Below, piece by piece: positions 57,969-64,000 of a stretch of 64,000 nt of DNA. Numbering within the stretch: the stretch's first letter is position 1; each line of letters starts with the position of its first letter. Position numbers and translations under genes: made by a program. Below the pieces are notes generated by a model. It searched no databases. It was not told the origin of the DNA and saw only the letters and a list, made by a program, of their open reading frames with translations. This DNA comes from Solanum dulcamara (lineage: Eukaryota; Streptophyta; Magnoliopsida; Solanales; Solanaceae). Location: contig NC_077239.1 of assembly GCF_947179165.1 (NCBI RefSeq), positions 2,666,001-2,730,000 on the forward strand. The letters run 5' to 3'.

Positions 57969-59514
57969 CTGCAAGTGAACAGTCACCTGACTGAAAAATG
58001 TAGGACTTGCATACTTTAATGATTAAATGAGACATCAGTATTGGAAAAGCTTCTTTTTTTCCAGTGACAGATAAGAATGAGCTTCCCCAAGAATGCGACT
58101 GTCCAAAAACTAATTTAATTAAATGTGCTACAGCAAACAGAGTTTCCTTCAAAAAATAGGAATCTCTTGAGGTCTAGAAGAATTTCTTCAGTCATTACAT
58201 TAGAGAGTACCAATCAAGACGTATTCTAATGGGAAACTACTTTTAGCTCTTCATGGATGCAAATGTGATCATAAGGTGTTGTTTGATGCATTCACTGATT
58301 CATCATTTAAATGTGCTCCCTAATTAAACGGATAAAGTTTCATATTCATCAAGTTGAGCAACAAGAAAGTGAGAGTTAACTGTTTACATGCAAATTGAAG
58401 TTGATTCCTACCATGCTGCTTGTTTGTGACAGATTTAGTAATAATCTGATGTAGGAAAAATTTGAAGGCAACACAGATCCTTTACTCCTCGCCCCTCATA
58501 AGCAATCTTGGGTCCTTTAACATGATGATTTTCTATGCGTCTTCTTTAATTTGGATGACAATGATGTGCCTTCCCTAAAACATGCACATGTCCGATTCAT
58601 GAGCACAAATCATAATTAAGAGCAGTAATATCGCTCCCTTAACAGAGATATGTATAGTCAGGAGTGTAGATTATTAAGTACAATATTGACCTTTTATTTC
58701 ATCAGGGAACACTGGCCTTATGTGTCTAACTAGAAGTCTTTTACAAAGTCAACATCAACCGCCACTAATCTCTCTCTTCCTTTTTTTTTTTTTTGCTTTG
58801 TTGTTTTTGACTCATCTTTTTCTTCCTTCTCTCTGTTTACAAAATCAGCAGCAACTCATCTATATCCTTTTTCAGATCAACACTGGTAAGATTCCTTCCC
58901 TCTTTTAGCCTAGTAGCTTGGTTGTCTCTTCAACTTATTTGTGTTTTCTATTATTTACCCTCTTTAACCTTCCAATACCAAACTAATTCAGCTTTACTCA
59001 TCTAGTAGCATGCAGAAAATGGCAACCATCCAATTTTATAGCAAAACTGCAATTAAACACTGAAATTCGTGCAGGTCCTTAATCTGGAAGCCTGGTTTCC
59101 AACAATAAATTGTTAACTTAGAATCAGCCAGTTTTCCAGCAACATACTTCCAATATGTAGGTGCCTCAGCAACTCTGTTATATAGGCTTACAAGTGCATC
59201 CAGATTCTAAGACTGCTGGAAGAAGATGGCCAACAAAATAAGTAAACTAAAGAGGAAAAATTATGTGGCGCATGAAGTTTCTTTCAACTTGATCGCAGCA
59301 TCACAACATAATACACATACAATTCAAAGCCAAAAAAATGCCGAGTAAGATTTGACATGATTTTACGTTGAAAATGAACAAAATGCAAGATGTCTACTTT
59401 TGTGTAAATGAATTCTCCAAATGCCAAGAACATAACTACATTCCTGGCATCCAAGAAACGAGTTTATGAAAGGCAAACAGTTACTAAATTACCTCATAAT
59501 GTCCACCAATCAGA
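57969..59514. other. upstream of the last recognised TFIIIC exon
   Basis: Expected to be intronic to the TFIIIC gene if that gene continues rightward. No exon could be assigned. A minus-strand open stretch, about 59037-59208, reads LVSLYNRVAEAPTYWKYVAG; it looks protein-like but is unidentified. A pyrimidine-rich patch is at 58760-58830 on +. Confidence 0.35.
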
Positions 59515-62500
59515 CACAACAACAATAACATACCCAGTGAAATCCCACAAAGTGGGGTCTGGAGAGGGTAGAGCGTACACAGACCTTACAACTACCTCGT
59601 GGAGGTAGAGAGTTTGTTTCCAAAAGACACTAGGCTCAAGTGTATCAAATGTATCAAACCCAGGGAAAAGAATAAGAGAACAATGACGAAAGCATAAGAG
59701 AGAAAACAACAACAACAAAATAATGTGATAATCGAAAAGCAATAAACAACATATGGCAAGAACTATAAGGGCACGACCAGTGGTGGATCTAAAATTTTAA
59801 TATTGTGGGTGCTCTCTTAGCTTAATAGTAGCGGAGTAGATTTTTTCACTGAACGGGTTCAAAAGATAAAAGGTAAATACACAAAAAGCCAAGGGTGTTC
59901 AACATCTACTATATATACATAAAATATAATTTTAACTAGATATAAATAGTGCATTTTTAAATGCAGAGGGTTCAAATGAGACCTTGGGCCTACCTAGCTT
60001 TGCCCCCACTAAGCTACCAATCAAAAAATAAAAGTGCACATATTTAGCACTTAGCATAAAAAAGGCTATCATATTTGAAATCAATAGCAAAAATAGTCAA
60101 TAAGAACAACCAATCACTTTGTTCCTTTTCACTTGTCATAGTTTCCTTTTTTCTAGAGTCAAAACAATATCAATTTTGAACAACATTTTAAGATATAATT
60201 TGCTACTTATAGTACTTTCAGTATAGTTTTTGAATATCTAAATTTTAATTTTAAAATATTAAATTAGTCTAATCTAATTTAGCTTTAAAAATTATAAATT
60301 AACTTTTGCAAAGAGAAACATGATAATTATTTAGAAATGAAAGGAGTAGTATTTATTATCTTGAATAAAGTAGAACTGAAAAGTATTTATTTGTATACCC
60401 TTTTTTAAGGAAAAATAGCAAAAGGGCAGCAGTACTAAAAATAAGGAAAGAAGAGTGAGTTTGAAAATTAAAAAGAAAACATGTTAAGAGTGAGATTCAA
60501 ACTCAAGCCCAGTAACTTAAAAACAGCTTTAAGCACCCACAACGAGCCATTAGGCCAATCCATCCATTTGTTGATTGGGTGCTCTATGTTAATTTTATAC
60601 AAATGCCTCTTAATTTCTACATAGATATATATAGTCCGATACAAGGTTAATGGGTGCTCGAGCACCCGAAAGACTCTATGTGGGTCCGCCCCTAGGCACG
60701 ACTAGTCCTAAGACAAGCACTAAACCTCCACATGGCAAGACCACACTCTACCTCTACTAGCCTTCTACCCTAATACACGACCTCCACTTCTTCCTTTTTA
60801 AAGTCATGTACTCAGGTAATATGAAGCCGCGGCATATCATGTTTAATCACCTCTGTCCAATATTTTTTTGGCCTAGCCCTCCCCTCCGCGTACCCCCAAC
60901 ATCCAACATCTCACAACTCCTGACTGGGGCGTCGGCACACCTCCTCCGCACATACCCAAATCATCTTAGTCTCACTTCTCTCTTCTTGTCCACCACCGAG
61001 GCCACTCTCACCTTCTTTCGGATAACCTCATTCTTGATCTTGTCACTACTATTATGCCCACATATCTATTTCAACATCCTCATCTCGACAACATGCATCT
61101 TCTGAATATGAGTTCTTGACTAGCCAACACCTAACCCTATATAACAAGGACGGTCTAACCACCACTCTGTAGAACTTACCTTTAAGTTTAGGTGGTACCT
61201 TCTTATCACACAAGACTCCAGAGACAAGCCTTCGCTTCAATGTGATTAGTGACATCATCATCGATGTCCCCACTACCTTGGATGACGGATCCATGATATT
61301 TAAAACTCTCTCTTGAGAATACTTTGTGTGGCAAGCCTCACTTCTACGTCCGCTTCATCCAATGTAACACTGAATTTGGACTCCAAATATTCTATTTTGG
61401 TCCTGCTCAATCTAAACACTTTGGACTCCAGGGTTTGTCTCCAAACCTCCAACCTATCATTAACTCTGTCCCGAGTCTCATCAATCAATACTACGCCATC
61501 CACAAATAACATACACCATAGAACCTCCTCCTGAATAGACCGCGTCAGCTCATCCATCACCAAGGCAAATAAAAAAGGACTAAGCACTATCCTTGATGTA
61601 GCCCCATCTCAACTGGGAAGTGCTCCGATTCTCCTCCCACTGTTCTAACCCGAGTCTTGGCTCAATCATACATATCCCTTATCGCCTTAATATAAACAAT
61701 CGTGACACCTCTCACCTCCATACACCTCCAGAAGACATTCCTTGAAACTTTGTCATATGCCTTCTCAAGATCAATAAATACCATATGTATGTCCCTCTTT
61801 CTTTTCCTATATTTCTCCACCAGTCTCCACACAAGATGAATTGCTTCAGTAATCGATCTCCCTGGCATGAATCCAAATTGATTCTCAGAAATGGACACGT
61901 CTCTCCTTACCCTCATCTCCACAACTCTCTTCCAGACTTTCATAGTGTGGCTTAGCAATTAGATACGCTGTAATTGTTACAGTTTTGAACATCGCCATTG
62001 TTCTTATACAAAGGGATCATTGTACTCCACCTCCACTCATCGGGCATTTTAGTTGTCTTAAAAATAACATTAAACAACCTAGTCAGCCACTCCATGCCAG
62101 ACTTGTCAATGCACTTCCAAAAATCCACTGAGATCTCATCGATCCAGTCGCTCTTCCCCCGCACATCCTACTAATAGCACGTCTAACCTCCTCAACCATA
62201 AAATACCTACAATATCCAAAATTCCAACGTCTTTCAGAGTGTGCCAATTCACCCAACACAATGTCTCTGTCCCCTTCTTTGTTTAAGAGTTTATGGAAGT
62301 ATGTTTTCCACCTTTACATAATAGAGGTCTCGTCCACCAACACCTTGCCTTCCTCATCCTTGATGCACTTCACTTGATCCAAGTCGTGAGCTTTTCTCTC
62401 TCTCGCTTTTGCGAGCCTATACATTCTCTTATCCACACCTTTGTCCCCTAACTCGACATACAAGCGTTCAAAAGTTACCGTCTTAGAAGCCGTGACCGAG

Positions 62501-63677
62501 GACTTCGCTTCTGTCTTCATCTTCTTATTGATTTCCTTAAACACCCACTTCCCATCCTCGTTCACGCACTCCAACCACTTAGTATAAGCAACCTTCTTTG
62601 CTTCCACTTTGTCTTGTACTTATGCATTCCACCACAAATCTTCTTTATGACCACCCTAAGTTTCCTCTCGATACCCCTATACCTCTGTAGCTGCTTCCCC
62701 AATGCAACTAGCTATCATATCCCACATGTTGTTCACATCCCCGCTACTACTCCAAGCCCCATGTCAATCAACTTCTCCCCCAAGTTCTGAGAAAGGAAAG
62801 GGGTCAAGCCATCCCATCTAATCCTCGATCAGTCATACAGAGTCCTTTTCCTTCTATTCCGCTTAACCTCCAAGTCAATCACCAAAAGCCTATGTTGGGT
62901 TGTAAGATTCTCACTCGGAACAACTTTGCAATCCTTACTAAGGCCACTATCACCCTTCCGCAGAAGTAATCTACCTGAGTCTTAGCTACCGTGCTACGAA
63001 AGGTAACCAAATGATTCTCTCTTCGAAAAACACGAGTTAGCAATTACCAACTCAAAAGCTTTAGCAAAATCTAGAAGTGACGCTCCACCTCCATTCCTAT
63101 CCCCAAAACGAAAGCCTCCATGAACATCATCGAAGCCACTTGAAATTGCATCGATATGGCCATTAAAATCTCCACTAATGAAAATCTTATCGGTATTCGA
63201 TATACCTCTCACTACCTCATTCAAATCCTCACAAAATAGCCTTTTGACCTCCTCGATCAGGCCCACTTAAAGAGCATATGCACAAATAACGTTCACACTA
63301 AGCCCACCGACAACTAGCTTAATTGTCATCATCCTATCATTGATCCTCCTAACGTCCACCACACGCTCCCTAAGGTCCCTATCTACTAAAATACCCACTC
63401 CATTTCTATCCTTGCCTCCTGAGTACCACAACTTAAACCCGTCCACATTCCGAGCCTTGGTACCTACCCATCCGGTCTCCTGGACACAAGCTATATTAAT
63501 CCTCCTCTTCTTGAGAATCTTCACTAGCTCTATGGACTTCTCCATCAACGATCCTATGTTCCACGATCCTACTCTCAGCTTAGAAGGGCCCGAACCCCAT
63601 TTACCACTACTGCCCCTAGCTTCCGGCCCCAACTGAAGACATGACCCTAGTCCACTATCAATCGCCAAAGCCACCAA
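59515..63677 (-). mobile_element. RTE-type LINE with endonuclease and RT, hAT in its 3' UTR
   Basis: It runs right to left. The endonuclease starts near 63677 (RVGSWNIGSLMEKSIELVK, INIACVQETGW, RNGVGILVD) and continues after one stop at about 63267 (KIFISGDFNGHIDA). RT follows in many frames ([58 protein letters not shown], a catalytic box decayed to FVDGVVLID). The C-terminal part is near 61052-61294. The 3' UTR resumes after the hAT element and ends in a (TTG)n tail at 59515. Multiple frameshifts make it dead. The 5' end may reach past 63677. Confidence 0.85.
59778..60694. mobile_element. hAT-type non-autonomous element, 917 bp, 8-bp duplication
   Basis: It starts CAGTGGTGGATCTAAA and ends TGGGTCCGCCCCTA (inverted: TAGGGGCGGACCCACA), with an imperfect 16-bp inverted repeat. 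A perfect 8-bp duplication GGCACGAC is at 59770-59777 and 60695-60702. It has no transposase. It is the best preserved copy of the CAGAGGCGG-type family in the window, and it splits the RTE LINE 3' UTR. Confidence 0.85.
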
Positions 63678-64000
63678 ATAAGATGTAAACTACAAAGGAA
63701 TATACTATGTACAAATAAAACAAGCAAACCAATAGGCAAACACGATAAATCAAGACCAATGAACACGAGAAACAATAGACTCCAACAATTTAGTAGACTT
63801 AACAAGAAATACTATCAAAAGATGAACTGGTGTACAAGAGATCAGTTAAGGCAAACTAAAAATCAATCAAACCAAGCACTATTAAGGACTATATTGGAGA
63901 TAGGGGTAAACAAGAAAGAATACAGGATACAACTACTAAACTGAAAAAAAACAATTAACACTGCACAAGATAGATCACAAGACAGAAATAATTGAATAGC
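63678..64000. other. right edge, unassigned
   Basis: AC-rich sequence beyond the first recognisable endonuclease codons. It may be the 5' part of the same RTE LINE (minus strand). No motif is certain. Confidence 0.3.

Noticed and set aside
1..64000. CRISPR arrays, bacterial operons, phage or integrated virus genes
   Set aside because: Nothing of the kind is seen. The repeats are eukaryotic transposons, and the RT genes belong to LINE and Copia families.

Overview
This is nuclear DNA from a flowering plant, most likely a Solanum-like member of the Solanaceae. The evidence is AT-rich intergenic DNA, genes with many small GT-AG introns, plant-specific families (IQM, PPR-DYW, plant bZIP, cucumisin-like subtilase), and Solanaceae-type repeats: RTE LINEs with (TTG)n tails, tRNA-derived SINEs and hAT elements starting CAGAGGCGG. 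The species call is an inference from repeat style, not from a database match.

Layout. 1-1768: 3' part of an RTE LINE on the + strand. 2068-5445: the C-terminal half of a subtilisin-like protease (+). 6312-18184: a six-exon bZIP transcription factor (-). Its introns hold an internally deleted Copia element, a solo LTR, a SINE and a hAT-like element, and part of the DNA-binding exon is tandemly duplicated with the Copia inserted at the duplicate's splice donor. 20199-24317: a complete nine-exon IQM calmodulin-binding protein (-), with a long intronic inverted repeat. 24.5-32.3 kb: AT-rich intergenic DNA with MITEs and a long (AT)n tract. 32831-40457: two L1-type LINEs of one family inserted 20 bp apart, each with a clean target-site duplication; the second has an almost open ORF2. 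40504-43686: a hAT-type element holding a second hAT-type element that itself holds an RTE tail. 44036-44506: an intronless glucosamine-6-phosphate N-acetyltransferase (+). 45-48 kb: a repeat graveyard (RTE and L1 fragments, an Au-type SINE, a hAT element). 48131-50194: an intronless PPR-DYW gene (-). 51454-57968: the C-terminal half of a TFIIIC large subunit (B-block-binding) gene (-). 59515-63677: an RTE LINE (-) with a hAT element in its 3' UTR.

The genes do not form a pathway. They are unrelated housekeeping or regulatory plant genes separated and invaded by transposons. I found no new multi-gene system. The most interesting structure is the bZIP locus: a basic region with isoleucine at the usually invariant Arg/Lys position, a 163-bp exon-intron duplication that would act as a poison exon if spliced in, and a retrotransposon exactly at that duplicate's donor. 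Next in interest are the hAT-in-hAT nest and the paired L1 insertions with conserved 3' UTR hairpins and poly-C/poly-A tails.

Exon borders were placed by eye from splice consensus and reading phase. In all three long multi-exon genes the exon lengths sum to whole codons, which supports the models, but no transcript evidence was available.
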